Under the pieces are notes generated by a model. The model searched no databases. It was not told where the DNA came from and saw nothing but the letters and a program-made list of their open reading frames with translations. From Rhododendron vialii (Eukaryota; Streptophyta; Magnoliopsida; Ericales; Ericaceae): a DNA stretch of 64,000 nucleotides. The stretch covers positions 6,396,001 to 6,460,000 of the forward strand of contig NC_080558.1 in NCBI RefSeq assembly GCF_030253575.1. The letters run 5' to 3'. Below are positions 37,061 to 48,226 of the stretch, one piece after another (position 1 is the stretch's first letter; every line of letters starts with the position of its first letter). The position numbers were made by a program, and so were the translations under genes.

Positions 37061-38143
37061 TTGGGAACGTTTGCTCGGAATCCGGTTCAAAGGCTAGTCA
37101 GGTTGCAAGCCCAACTAGTCACCACGGAAGACTCTCCGCATTTTCTGCTTGCCACCCTACAGTCAGCCTCGTCTCCTATCTTTGAGGAAAGAGAGTCTCC
37201 AGAATCACCTACTCCATCCTCTGCATCAAGCACCTCAGGACCACTAGTCATGACAGATCAACCGCAACCCCTCACTTTGGAAACCTTCCTCATGAACATC
37301 CAGACTAGTATCACGGCTATACAACAGAGGGCTGCTCAAACAGACGCCCATATGACCCGCTTGAATGACTTCTTTAACACTCGTCTTCCTCCAGCTGTTC
37401 AAGACGAAGATGAGGCCGAAGAGGATGTGCATGAACAACCCACCATGGTCGAGGATCCGGACCATCCAGGGCGTTTGGTAGCTTTGCTCAACCCTAGGAG
37501 AGGTTGAATTCCTGCTCAGAATCCAAGCACCACTGCCGTTAGGACTGTTCAGCACCCTGACATGACTGCTCTTGTCGCCAAGATGGCTAAGCTGGAAGAA
37601 TCCATTTCAAAAGCCGAGAAGATCAGTGCTGGGGGAATCGACTTGGATCGCCTCTGCCTCTATCCTAATGCTAAGCTCCCCGACAAATTCAAAATGCCTG
37701 ACATGGCCAAATTTGACGGCAGTGGCGATCCTAAGACTCATCTCTATGGTTACCACGCTGCCATGAAGCTCCTATCAGTACCGAGGCCATGTCTTAGCTG
37801 TTTCCTCAAACCCTCTCGGGCCCTGCTTTCCACTGGTTTCTGTCACTCGACATCGCCAAGCGAAGGACTTGGGAGGACATCGGGGCTGCGTTTATTTCGC
37901 AGTACAGCTATAATTCTCAGCTCAAGATGACTACTCGTGAGTTGGAGTCCACCAAAATGGAAGCAAAGGAATCCTTCGCGGATTTCGTCAAAAGGTGGAG
38001 GGCCAAGGCTGCTCAAATAACCGAACGCCCGAGCAAGAGGGATCAGCTTCGTATCATCTCCCGCAACCTCCAGCCCGATTATGCTAGGCACTTGGTCCTT
38101 GTTCAAGCATCCTCCAATTTCGACACCTTGTTCAAGCATCCTC
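37061..38143 (+). pseudogene. Decayed gag fragment of the retrotransposon
   Basis: Frames on the plus strand encode a plant Ty3 gag: a region following MTDQPQPLTLETFL (about 37250), then KMPDMAKFDGSGDPKTHL (about 37694), then the retrotransposon gag helix region around ESFADFVKRWRAKAAQ (about 37970). There is an in-frame TGA at 37505-37507 and a frame change between about 37785 and 37900. The sequence ends without zinc knuckle or protease. It is not functional. Confidence 0.8.
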
Positions 38144-38630
38144 AAATGCGGCCCAGGCGCATCCTACATTCCAAAACAAGTCAAACTTTGCGAGCTTGAT
38201 ACAGACACTCCTGAAATCCGATGCATGCGTGGTTTGAACTGTTGAAAAGGTTGTTCAATTTGCTTTCTAACCCAAGTAGTGTGGATAAAAAAAAAATCAT
38301 TCGTATATCAAGTGATGTGACCATTTTACCCTCAGTGGGTCAAAAACAATTAATTTTAGTAAAACACTCATATGTCCCCCATTTTAAATCGGATCAAGAC
38401 CCATTATATATCAATAATTAGAGTTTTTAAATTATTAAGAGATGGTGCAATCCAACCATAAAAAAAAAAGCTTCGTCTATAAAAATTGGGTTGAAAGCAC
38501 CACTACATAAATTGTCAAGGCGACTAAGACCAAAACACGTTCAAAATTTCATTCGGTGATAAAATCCTTAGTTGAAGGTATATCTTCATTGGTTAAGTGA
38601 ATATGAAAGAGTTTATAAAGAATTCACACT
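38144..38630. repeat. 3' half of foldback unit B3
   Basis: It resumes in the GCGCC-rich centre (CCCAGGCGCATCCTACATTC) and runs to the junction with E4. The corresponding point in the next period is about 40825. Confidence 0.8.
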
Positions 38631-39035
38631 TAAGGGTCATCATCAGGCCGGGCCGGGCCGGGCTAGCCCGCCAAGTCACTACCAAAGCCCGCCCACGGGC
38701 CGGCCGACCGGGCTTTTACATTTTTGCCAGCCGAGCTACTTGTCATAAATTGAAGCGCAAGCCCAGCCCACGGCCTAACTCAATTAACGGGCTAGCGGGC
38801 CAAAAGCCGGGAGGGCTTAAATTTCCTTGGTCAAGGGAAAAAAGAAAGGATTTTGTGGGATTTTGGGCTAATGGGTGGGCCCTGGCAGGCTATTGGGCAG
38901 GTGCCACGGGCGGGCTCACAGGCCGGGCTGAGTTAAAGTTCATAGGCCCAAGCCCGCCCATTACAAACTACGGGCCAGGTAAATGCCAGATGGGCCGGGC
39001 GGGCCGCGGGCCTTCGGGTTAAATGATGACCCTTA
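38631..39035. mobile_element. E element 4
   Basis: The termini are TAAGGGTCATCAT and ATGATGACCCTTA. The left flank TTCACACT is a one-base variant of TTTACACT; the right flank is TTTACACT. Confidence 0.85.
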
Positions 39036-40172
39036 TTTACACTTCATCAAATCCTATGGAAAACTATTTCATCATTCGCCGAAAGCGGGGCTTAAATAGT
39101 TTCGAAGCCAAATTTTGGAGGTTACAACCACCAACACAATGTAAAAACTCTTTGAAACGGTTTCTCCTACACTTCGATGAAATGTAGATACTCTTTGAAC
39201 TCTTTCAAACAGTTAAGCAATGAAGATATACGAACGAACAAGGGGTTTGATTACCAAATGAAACATAGAACGTGTTTTATCCTTGGTAGCCATGAAGATT
39301 TGATAATGGTCTTCTTTCTACCCAATTTTCATTAACGAAACATGAATTGTTTTTATGATTGTACCCCATCATCTGTTATTATACTTCAAAAGCTCAATCA
39401 ATTGATATATAATGGGTCTTTTTCCGTTTTAAAATGAGGGACATACGAGCGTTTTACCGAAATAAATTACTTTTTTGATCCACTGAGGGTAAAATGGTCA
39501 CATCTCTTGTTATACAAATGATTTTTTGTCCAAAATAATTGGTTTAGAAAGTAAATTGAACAAGCTTTTCAACGATCCAAACCATGCACAAATCGGATTT
39601 CGGTAGTTCCTGTGTCAAGCTTGCAAAGTTCGAATTGTTTTTGAGTGTGGGGGATGCGCCTGGGGCGCAATGAAGTGCGCCCGGGGCGCTTTGAATTGCG
39701 CCTCAGGAGCAATAAAGCTTCAAAAGAGGTCAAATTTTGAAGGGTTGCCCTGGACGCTCCCGAACTCCGATTTCCACAAAGTTTGAACCATTTAAAAGCT
39801 TGTTCAATTTTCTTTCTAACCCGGATTGTTTAGATTAAAAAATTATTTGAATATCAAGAAATATGACTATTTTACCCTCAATGGTTCAAAAAAATAATCC
39901 ATTTCGAAAAACGCTCATATGTCCCTCATTTTAAATCGAATCAAGCACATTATACATAAATAATTTGAGTTTTTAAAGGAATAAGAGATGGTGCAATCCA
40001 ACCATAAAAATATTTAATTTTCGTTTATGAAAATTGGGTAGAAATGAACAACTACAAAAATCGTCAAGGCGACTAAGGCTAAAACATGTTCTAATTATCA
40101 TTCGGTGATCAAATCCTCAGTTCGTAGGTATTTCTTCGTTGGTTAAGTGAATTTCAAAGAGTTTATAAATAA
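39036..40172. repeat. Foldback unit A4
   Basis: Organisation is as for A1, with centre near 39655-39710 (TGCGCCTGGGGCGC, GTGCGCCCGGGGCGC). Confidence 0.8.
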
Positions 40173-41309
40173 TTTACACTTCATCGAACCGTAGGAAAAA
40201 CTGTTCCATCATTCCCCGAAGGCGGGGCTTAATAATTTCGAAGCCAAATTTTAGAAGTTACGACTACCAACACAACGTTAAAACTCTTTGAAAGGATTTC
40301 TCCTACGCTTCGATGAAATGTAGACACTCTATGAACTCTTTGAAACACTTAAGCAATGAAGAAATATGTACGAACTACGGATCTGATCATCGAATGAAAC
40401 CAAGAACGTGTTTTAGTCTTGGTGGCCTTCACGATTTTTGTAGTGGTCTTCTTTCTACCCAATTTTCATAAGCAAAACTTGAATTTTTTTATGGTTGGAT
40501 TCCATCATCTCTTTGTACCTCCAAAACCATATTTGTTGATGAATAATGGGTTTTGATCCGATTCAAAGTGAGGGATGTACGGGCCTCTTACCGAAATGAG
40601 TTGTTTTATTGAACCACTGAGGGTAAAATGGTCACATCTCTTGATATACTAACGATTTTTTACCCGAACTGCTTGGGTTAGAAAGAAAATTGAACAAGCT
40701 TTTCAACGGTTCAAATCACGCGCAAATTGAAGTTCGGGAGTGTCTAGGGCAACCCTTCAAAGCTTGAAGACTTTTGAAGCTTTATTGCTCCTGAGCCATA
40801 ATTCTATGCGCCCAGGCGCACTTCAAATGCGCCGCAGGCACATCCTACATTCTAAAACAAGTCAAACTTTGCGAGCTTGATACAGACACTCCTGAAATCC
40901 GATGCATGCGTGGTTTGAACCGTTGAAAAGGTTTTTCAATTTGCTTTCTAACCCAAGTAGTGTGGATAAAAAAAATCATTCGTATATCAAGTGATTTGAC
41001 CATTTTACCCTCAGTGGGTCAAAAACAATTAATTTTAGTAAAACACTCAGATGTCCCCCATTTTTAATCGGATCAAGACCCATTATATATCAATAATTAG
41101 AGTTTTTAAAATATTAAGAGTTGGTGCAATCCAACCATTAAAAAAAAAGTTTCGTCTATAAAAATTGGGTTGAAAGGACCACTACATAAATCGTCAAGGC
41201 AACTAAGAACAAAACACGTTCAAAATTGCATTCGGTGATAAAATCCTAAGTTGTAGGTATACCTTCATTGGTTAAGTGAATATCAAAGAGTTTATAAAGC
41301 ATTCACACT
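40173..41309. repeat. Foldback unit B4
   Basis: Organisation is as for B1, with the inverted centre near 40780-40850. The left arm shows a few private changes. Confidence 0.8.
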
Positions 41310-41725
41310 TAAGGGTCATCATCGGGCCGGGCCGGGCCAACCTAGCCCGCCAAGTCACTACCAAAGACCGCCCGCGGGCCAGCCGACTGGGCTTTTACTT
41401 TTTTGCGGGCCGGGCAACCTGTCATAAATTGAAGCGCAAGCCCGGCCCACGGGCTAGCTCAATTAACGGTCTAGCGGGCCAAAAGCCGGGAGGGCTTAAA
41501 TTTCCTTGGGCAAGGGAAAAAAGAAAGGATTTTGTGGAATTTTGGGCTAATGGGTGGGCCCTGGCAGGCTATTGGGTGGGTGCCACGGGCGGGCTCACAG
41601 GCCGGGCTGAGTTAAAATTCATAGGCCCGAGCCCGCCCATTACAAACTACGGGCCAGGTAAATGCCAGATGGGCCGGGCGGGCTTTGGGTGGGTAGCGGG
41701 CCTTCGGGTTAAATGATGACCCTTA
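41310..41725. mobile_element. E element 5
   Basis: The termini are TAAGGGTCATCAT and ATGATGACCCTTA. Flanks are TTCACACT and TTTACACT. It is most similar to E4 (both have AGGTAAATGCCAGATGG). Confidence 0.85.
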
Positions 41726-42861
41726 TTTACACTTCATCGAATCCTATGGAAAACTGTTTCATCATTCGCCGAAAGCGGGGCTTAAATAGTTTCGAAGCCA
41801 AATTTTGGAGGTTACAACCACCAACACAATGTAAAAACTCTTTGAAACGGTTTCTCCTACACTTCGATGAAATGTAGATGCTCTTTGAACTCTTTCAAAC
41901 AGTTAAGCAATGAAGATTTACGTACGAACAAGGGGTTTGATTACCAAATGAAACATAGAACGTGTTTTATCCTTGGTAGCCATGAAGATTTGATAATGGT
42001 CTTCTTTCTACCCAATTTTCGTAAACGAAACATGAATTTTTTTTATGATTGTACTCCGTCATCTGTTATTATACTTCAAAAGCTCTATCTATTGATATAT
42101 AATGGGTCTTTTTCCGTTTTAAAATGAGGGACATACGAGCATTTTACCGAAATAAATTACTTTTTTGATCCACTGAGGGTAAAATGGTCACATCTCTTGT
42201 TATACAAATGATTTTTTATCCAAAATAATTGGTTAAGAAAGTAAATTGAACAAGCTTTTCAAAGATCCAAACCATGCACAAATCGGATTTCGGGAGTTCC
42301 TGTATCAAGCTTGCAAAGTTCGAATTGTTTTTGAGTGTGGGGGATGCGCCTGCGGCGCAATAAAGTGCGCCCGGGGCGCTTTGAATTGCGCCTCAGGAGC
42401 AATAAAGCTTCAAAAGAGGTCAAATTTTGAAGGGTTGCCCTGGACGCTCCCGAACTCCCATTTCCACATAGTTTGAACCATTTAAAAGCTTGTTCAATTT
42501 TCTTTCTAACCCGGATAGTTTGGATTAAAAAATCATTTGAATATCAAGAAATATTACTATTTTACCATCAATGGTTCAAAAAATAATGCATTTCGAAAAA
42601 CGCTCATATGTCCCTCATTTTAAATCGAATCAAGCCCATTATATATAAATAATTTGAGTTTTTAAAGGAATAAGAGATGGTGCAATCCAACCATAAAAAT
42701 ATTTAATTTTCGTTTATGAAAATTGGGTAGAAATGAACAACTACAAAAATCGTCAAGGCGACTAAGGCTAAAACATGTTCTAATTATCATTCGGTGATCA
42801 AATCCTCAGTTCGTAGGTATTTCTTCGTTGGTTAAGTGAATTTCAAAGAGTTTATAAATAA
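41726..42861. repeat. Foldback unit A5
   Basis: Organisation is as for A1, and it is nearly identical to A4. Arms are about 41885-42290 and 42470-42855. Confidence 0.8.
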
Positions 42862-44000
42862 TTTACACTTCATCGAACCGTAGGAAAAACTGTTCCATCA
42901 TTCCCCGAAGGCGGGGCTTAATAATTTCGAAGCCAAATTTTAGAAGTTACGACTACCAACACAACGTTAAAACTCTTTGAAACGATTTCTCCTACGCTTC
43001 GATGAAATGTAGACACTCTATGAACTCTTTGAAACACTTAAGCAATGAAGAAATACGTACGAACTACGGATCTGATCATCGAATGAAACCAAGAACGTGT
43101 TTTAGTCTTGGTGGCCTTCACGATTTTTGTAGTGGTCTTCTTTCCACCCAATTTTCATAAGCGAAACTTGAATTTTTTATGGTTGGATTCCATCATCTCT
43201 TTGTACCTCAAAAACTATATTTGTTGATATATAATGGGTTTTGATCCGATTCAAAGTGAGGGATGTACGGGCCTCTTACCGAAATGAGTTATATTTTTTT
43301 TGAACCCCTGAGGGTAAAATGGTCACATCTCTTGATATACAAACGATTTTTTATCCGAACTGCTTGGGTTAGAAAGAAAATTGAACAAGCTTTTCAACGG
43401 TTCAAACCACACGCAAATTGGAGTTCGGGAGTGTCCAGGGCAACCCTTCAAAGTTTGGCGTCTTTTGAAGTTTTATTGCTCCTGAGGAGCAATTCTATGC
43501 GCCCAGGCGCACTTCTAATGCGCCCCAGGCGTATCCTACATTCCAAAACAAGTCAAACTTTGCGAGCTTGATACAGACACTCCTGAAATCCGATGCATGC
43601 GTGGTTTGAACCGTTGAAAAGGTTGTTCAATTTGCTTTCTAACCCAAGTAGTGTGGATTAAAAAAATCTTTCGAATATATCAAGTGATGTGACCATTTTA
43701 CCCATAGTGGGTCAAAAACAATTAATTTTAATAAAACACTCATATGTCCCCCATTTTAAATCGGATCAAGACCCATTATATATCAATAATTAGAGTTTTT
43801 AAATTATTAAGAGATGGGGCAATCCAACCATAAAAAAAAGTTTCGTCGGTAAAAATTGGGTAGACAGGACCACTACAAAAATCGTCAAGGCGACTAAGAC
43901 CAAAACACGTTCAAAATTTCGTTCGGTGATCAAATCCTTAGTTGTAAGTATATCTTCATTGGTTAAGTGAATATCAAAGAGTTTATAAAGCATTTACACT
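42862..44000. repeat. Foldback unit B5
   Basis: Organisation is as for B1, ending at TTTACACT (43993-44000). Confidence 0.8.
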
Positions 44001-44426
44001 TAAGGGTCATCATCGGGCCGGGCCAGCCTAGTCCGCCAAGTCACTACCCAAGCCCGCCCACGGGCCGGGCCGACCGGGCTTTTACTTTTTTGCGAGCTGG
44101 GCTACCTGTCATAAATTGAAGCGCAAGCCCGGCCCACAGGCTAGCTCAATTAACGGGCTAGCGGGCCAAAAGTCGGGCGAGCTTAAATTTCCTTGAAGCA
44201 AGGGAAAAAAGAAAGGATTTTGTGGGATTTTGGGCTAATGGGTTGGCCCGTGGCTGGCTATTGGGCAGGTGCCACAGGCGGGCTCACAGGCCGGGCCTAC
44301 GGGCAGGCCGAGTAAAAATTCATAGGCCCGAGCCCGCCCATTACAAACTATGGGCTGGGTAAAAGCCCGATTGGCCGGGCGGGCTTTGGGCGGGCCGCGG
44401 GCCTTCGGGCTAATTGATGACCCTTA
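44001..44426. mobile_element. E element 6, array right end
   Basis: The 5' terminus is TAAGGGTCATCAT and the 3' terminus TTGATGACCCTTA, with one mismatch in the inverted repeat. The left flank is TTTACACT and the right flank GTCAAAAG. It shares diagnostic variants with E1. Confidence 0.85.
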
Positions 44427-44434
44427 GTCAAAAG
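44427..44434. repeat. 8-bp direct repeat GTCAAAAG, right border of array
   Basis: It exactly matches 28220-28227 and directly abuts the 3' terminus of E6. Confidence 0.85.
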
Positions 44435-45840
44435 GGAGCAAGCAAAGGGGAGTTTACAAAAGCAGTACAGAAAAGCAGATATTGAGAGATCGAATAATGG
44501 CTACGCTTACGAGGGCAAGGCTGGACAATTGATTATAGGCCCAGGTCCGGCAGAGAGATAGCTAGAGAGTACTTTGACGCTGTATATGTTAGTCCCACAG
44601 GACGTGGTTTGCGGTCACAGTTACCTTGGCTTGCGATGTTCTTAGACAACAAGTTGAAAGTGGCAAGGCTGATAGTAGGGGCGCTTGCTGCATTTACTCC
44701 GATACCAGAAGAGGAATTAAGCAAATTATTCAGGATAACAAAGAAAATGGGACTACAAAAAGGGATTGAAGGGAGAAACAGAGGGTGGTAATAAGAAACA
44801 CAAAGGAGTTACTCAAAAGAAGAAGTTTAAAAAGAACAATGCCGGCAGAGGAACAAAACAGAAATCGTCAGACTCTGAACAAGACGTTCCAGCTAATACA
44901 TCTCGGAGGGTAATGCAAAGATCATGTCGGCGGGAGAGAGAACATGGAAAGAGATATGCTCTGGTGGGTCATCACTCGAAAAAGGGATTGGATCCAGACA
45001 GTGAAGGCTTTGTAATATATGAACCATAGAAGGACTCAAGTATTGCTTGAGAGCAGGATAACCAGAGATGGCATTCGATGCGACTGCTGCAAAGAAACCC
45101 TTGCTCTCGCAGAATTTGAGTCTCTCATGCTGGAAGTAGAGTCACACAACCATTTGAGAATATTTATCTCAAGTCCGGTAAGTTCCCTTTTCCAGTGTCT
45201 AGTAGACTCGTGGAGCAAACATGATGGGCCTGAATGCGCTTGAGCCCATCCTGTCGAAGTTGATGGCGGTGATCTAAATGATGATGCCGATAAAAAAGAA
45301 GATCCAAATAATGATACATGCAACAAATTCGTGTTGGTGTGTTCTATGCGGTAGCAATCTTAGGCTTATTCATTTGTAGGCAGTCCAACACGAATAATCC
45401 AAAGCTTCCAGGCGGCAGACTAAAAAAATATGTACAAAATGTGTTGGACCATGTTATGGAGATAGGTTTCCAGATAAAGTTTCTGGGCATCCAAATCAAA
45501 TTTTGTCTAAAAAGCAGTTGGGTTTCACTTATGTAATGTTTTTGCAGTGCTTGTTCGGCAAAGTAATGTCTCTGCTGCTGTGCGGATAGAGAAATTTCAT
45601 TTCGATTAGCATATATCAAAATCTTTAAGTGCAAGGGTTCTCTATCGGCCAACACAATAATCATTATTTCCTTTGCATTGCAGAAGTTCCCTTCCGGTGA
45701 CAAGTTTTGTGGCATGGTTGGTGGGAATACATGTCAGAGTGGCGATGCAACTGGCTCTGCAGTGCTAAGTTGCCGGTTGTGCGAGGAAAAATGTAGGCAC
45801 TACACTTATCACAGTGCTATGATTTTTTCGGGATTTTTTC
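44427..45840 (+). pseudogene. IDM1/ROS4-like PHD-finger protein, right part, pseudogene
   Basis: Plus-strand frames reproduce landmarks of plant IDM1/ROS4-like PHD-finger (GNAT) chromatin proteins. They are GWTIDYRPRSGRE...FDAVYVSPTGRG (about 44520-44600), a Lys-rich linker, SRITRDGIRCDCCKETL followed in another frame by HAGSRVTQPFENIYLKSG and SLFQCLVDSW (about 45045-45210, the Jas/TPL-binding-like domain), and a degenerate Cys-rich segment with SCRLCEEKC (about 45765). Family members read histone marks and regulate DNA demethylation. Frameshifts occur near 44515, 45120 and 45175, and a stop at 45027-45029. The acetyltransferase domain was not found. The gene was interrupted by the array; whether it was already broken beforehand cannot be told. 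Confidence 0.7.
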
Positions 45841-47921
45841 AACTCTGTATTTCACTATTTGATTCCGGGAGATGGCTAGTTTATCTTAAATACAGATTAT
45901 GTTGCCTTTTGCAGACCACCTACTCTGTGGAAAATTCGGATCGTCCGTCTTTTGGTTTTACTCTGACACAAATCCTCCTGTCTTATTTTATCTGTATCGC
46001 TTGCCCTTGCTGGAAATCTTCTTCTTCTTCTTTTTTTTTTTTTTGACCTTTGGATATCATTTCTTTCATCTGTTTCTCCAAAGGTCTTCTCATAGAGGTC
46101 TCCTTGTACTTGATTATTCAAAATTATAGGCAAAAAAACAAGATTCTAAATGGAGCATCTCGAAAATAAGCTTTTTCAGCTCTTTAAGTTGTTTCCAGCG
46201 TATAAACAGAAAACAAAAGTTGTTCTAGACCAAACGATAAAGAGGGAGTCATGAGTTGCGGCTTAATTCTTCCATACATTTTATTCTTGGCATTGTGATT
46301 CAAATGGGTTCTCCCTTCCATTTCAAATACATTATGTCCTGTCTGATGAATTCTTTTTTAGTTCTAGACCGAATATTCTGTATGAGGATGTAAAATCATG
46401 CTCATGTGAAGATGTGCAAGTGCTGTGGTAATTACTGGTCGAGTCAGATGCAGCTTTGTTTTCAAAACAATGAACTCTCTTCATCTAGCTCTATGGAAAT
46501 TACCCTAAGAGAGGAGGGATTCATGAAAAAAGACGGCAAGTGTACATATTTACTTACATTGCACTCATGGGGAAGCCATTTTTCATGGTCTTGTCCTGTC
46601 TTTCCTCTGGTAATCCTGGTATTTTTCAGCTCAATACATATATGTTCCTGGTATGCATTACGTTCCTGGTATGCATTACATTCCCAAAGAATCTCTCTTT
46701 CAACCAGACTCGCATTTGAGAACAGCCAGCTAAGCATCCACGTTCACGCATGCTTACACAATCAAGCACTACACTATACATACACATTTAGGAGTCCAGA
46801 TTTGAAGTTTTATTTTGGCCCACAAGAACATAACTATAGCACACATCATATCTATAAGGGCAATGGAAAAAGGATCCATTTCCCTATTCAACCGAAAGGA
46901 TATCAATCATCGCATGAACTAACTAAGGCATTTCCCCACCCGTGCCCAAAATATACCTTTGGTGGGCTTCCCCAGAGTGACACCGAAGGTCTTGGAATCA
47001 CTTCCACCTCAAACCTAAGTTACAAATGAACCTAACCCAAGCTCCAAAAGAACAAAAGACCACAGCGGAGAGGACATCTAGGTTTGTTAGAATGATTTAG
47101 ATTATGTAGTTCAAGGCTTGTTCTGATAAATGTGGATTTCCAACTGGAGGGATTTGACATTATGAATAGCTCAAATTGACAATTAGAGATTGAGTTTTGG
47201 AGCTTTATCGCTCTGAAATCTGGATTTGAAATGACCACCAAATAGGAGTGACTTAAAACCGTTCATGTTAAGGATTGCAGTGATGTTGAACAAAACAAAA
47301 ACAGGGATCGCAGTTAGATAAGATTTCGATAAAATACCGCCACTTCTACCTCTAGTCCATCTTCCACTGTTTCTCACAAGCCACCTATAGGTCCACAATT
47401 CCACATCCATCCATGGTCCATCAAAACGAAGCCTATATGTTTATTTTGGTTAGTCTCACTTAATAATTTCACCAGATAATTAGGGTCATTCTAACCATAA
47501 GTAGCATCGCAAGGCGGACACCAAGCATAATTCCACAACTTCATGGAAAAATTCTTCACATTCAACCGCTTCCCTCATTCTCATTAGATTTAGATTACCT
47601 AAACATCATCGAAACATCTAAATCCACACCAACTAAACTAACTTCCCCCGACCCTCATCAACATTTTGAAAATTTGAGCAAATATATATACATATGCGCA
47701 TTGAAAAGGCCAGACTTCTTTTTTTTTTGATAAGTATGAATCACAGAAAAAAGTCCGGACTTTAATTGCATTAGATCACGAATTGTCTACAAAAAAAAAA
47801 AAAAAAACTACTAGGTAGTTCAATCTTCCAATACAAATTTCTGCAGCAAAGAAGCCACTGAATCATGTATTAATTACTCACTGAGCTTTGATGGAACCCT
47901 AAAACACGAGGCGATTGATTA
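45841..47921. other. No gene recognised; 45996-46225 repeats 27914-28115
   Basis: Apart from the repeat shared with the left flank of the array, I see no supported gene. A 207-codon plus-strand frame at 46406-47029 has no recognisable domain and includes a small tandem repeat of CGTTCCTGGTATGCATTA-type words. It looks incidental. Confidence 0.45.
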
Positions 47922-48226
47922 TCATTCGACTCCTTTCTGTACCGCATTGGACAGCTTCTCCAGTAATTGAACGGACTTCCGTTGAATATCTCTCCACTTG
48001 TTGATCGCCGCCGTGCATATGACTGAAACAAAATCGCCCAAAAGGGTTTCTAATTACAACAATGCTGAATACTATCAACATAATCCAACCACACACACAA
48101 AAATCAATACGAATTGATCGATAGTAGTGGCTAAAGAAGAAGAAGATTATTACATCCGGCGCCGACGAAGTAGAGCAGGCGAACGACCTTTGGGCCAGCG
48201 GGGCCCACCACCTCTTCTCCGGTCAT
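47922..48226 (-). CDS. Small single-pass membrane protein, 57 residues
   Basis: Two exons, 48226-48154 and 48022-47922, join through a GTAATA donor and TTTCAG acceptor to give a 57-residue product. It starts MTGEEVVGPAGPKVVRLLYF; a hydrophobic stretch (about residues 15-29) is followed by INKWRDIQRKSVQLLEKL, an amphipathic charged helix, and the stop TGA at 47922. The shape is a tail- or signal-anchor-like small membrane protein. I do not recognise a named family, although the regular splice sites and sensible composition argue for a real gene. It is transcribed divergently from the ALG2 promoter copy; the interval between start codons is about 0.7 kb. No copy was found beside the other ALG2 promoter at 15.3 kb. 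Confidence 0.65.

Larger units (their letters stand above)
33788..38143 (+). mobile_element. Truncated Ty3-type (Tat/Ogre-like) LTR retrotransposon
   Basis: The order is 5' LTR (33788-35759), primer-binding site, about 1.3 kb of untranslated leader, and gag fragments ending abruptly at about 38143, where array unit B resumes in mid-unit. Protease, reverse transcriptase, integrase and the 3' LTR are gone. Comparing with intact repeat periods, about 2.1 kb of array (rest of E3, all of A, half of B) was lost together with the 3' part of the element. This fits a single deletion after insertion. Confidence 0.85.
28228..44426. repeat. 16.2-kb tandem array, period about 2.68 kb (E-A-B units)
   Basis: The array consists of GC-rich E elements starting at 28228, 30905, 33732, 38631, 41310 and 44001. 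Between successive E copies lie two roughly 1.14-kb units, A and B. Spacings are 2677, 2827 (2690 without a small MITE), 2679 and 2691 bp; the 33732-38631 interval is altered by a retrotransposon. The array starts and ends on an E element, with matching external octamers. No open frame has sensible coding character, since the long frames are stop-poor GC stretches repeated from unit to unit. The layout points to amplification of one E-A-B unit by unequal exchange or rolling-circle copying. Confidence 0.9.

Noticed and set aside
38597-41716. Open frames of 141 and 146 codons with similar proteins in E4 and E5, also partly in E2
   Set aside because: They run through GC-rich, stop-poor E elements and start in B-unit sequence. 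The similarity is nucleotide repeat similarity, and composition is dominated by Gly, Pro, Arg and Ala with no domain.
28228-44426. CRISPR-like or bacterial repeat array
   Set aside because: The period is kilobases, units are foldbacks and transposon ends, and the context is plant nuclear genes.
28228-44426. Ribosomal DNA intergenic spacer (GC-rich subrepeats)
   Set aside because: No 18S, 5.8S or 25S sequence is present. The GC blocks have transposon-like inverted ends with target duplications.
46406-47029. 207-codon plus-strand frame
   Set aside because: It has no recognisable domain, irregular composition and internal short repeats. No splice or promoter context supports it.
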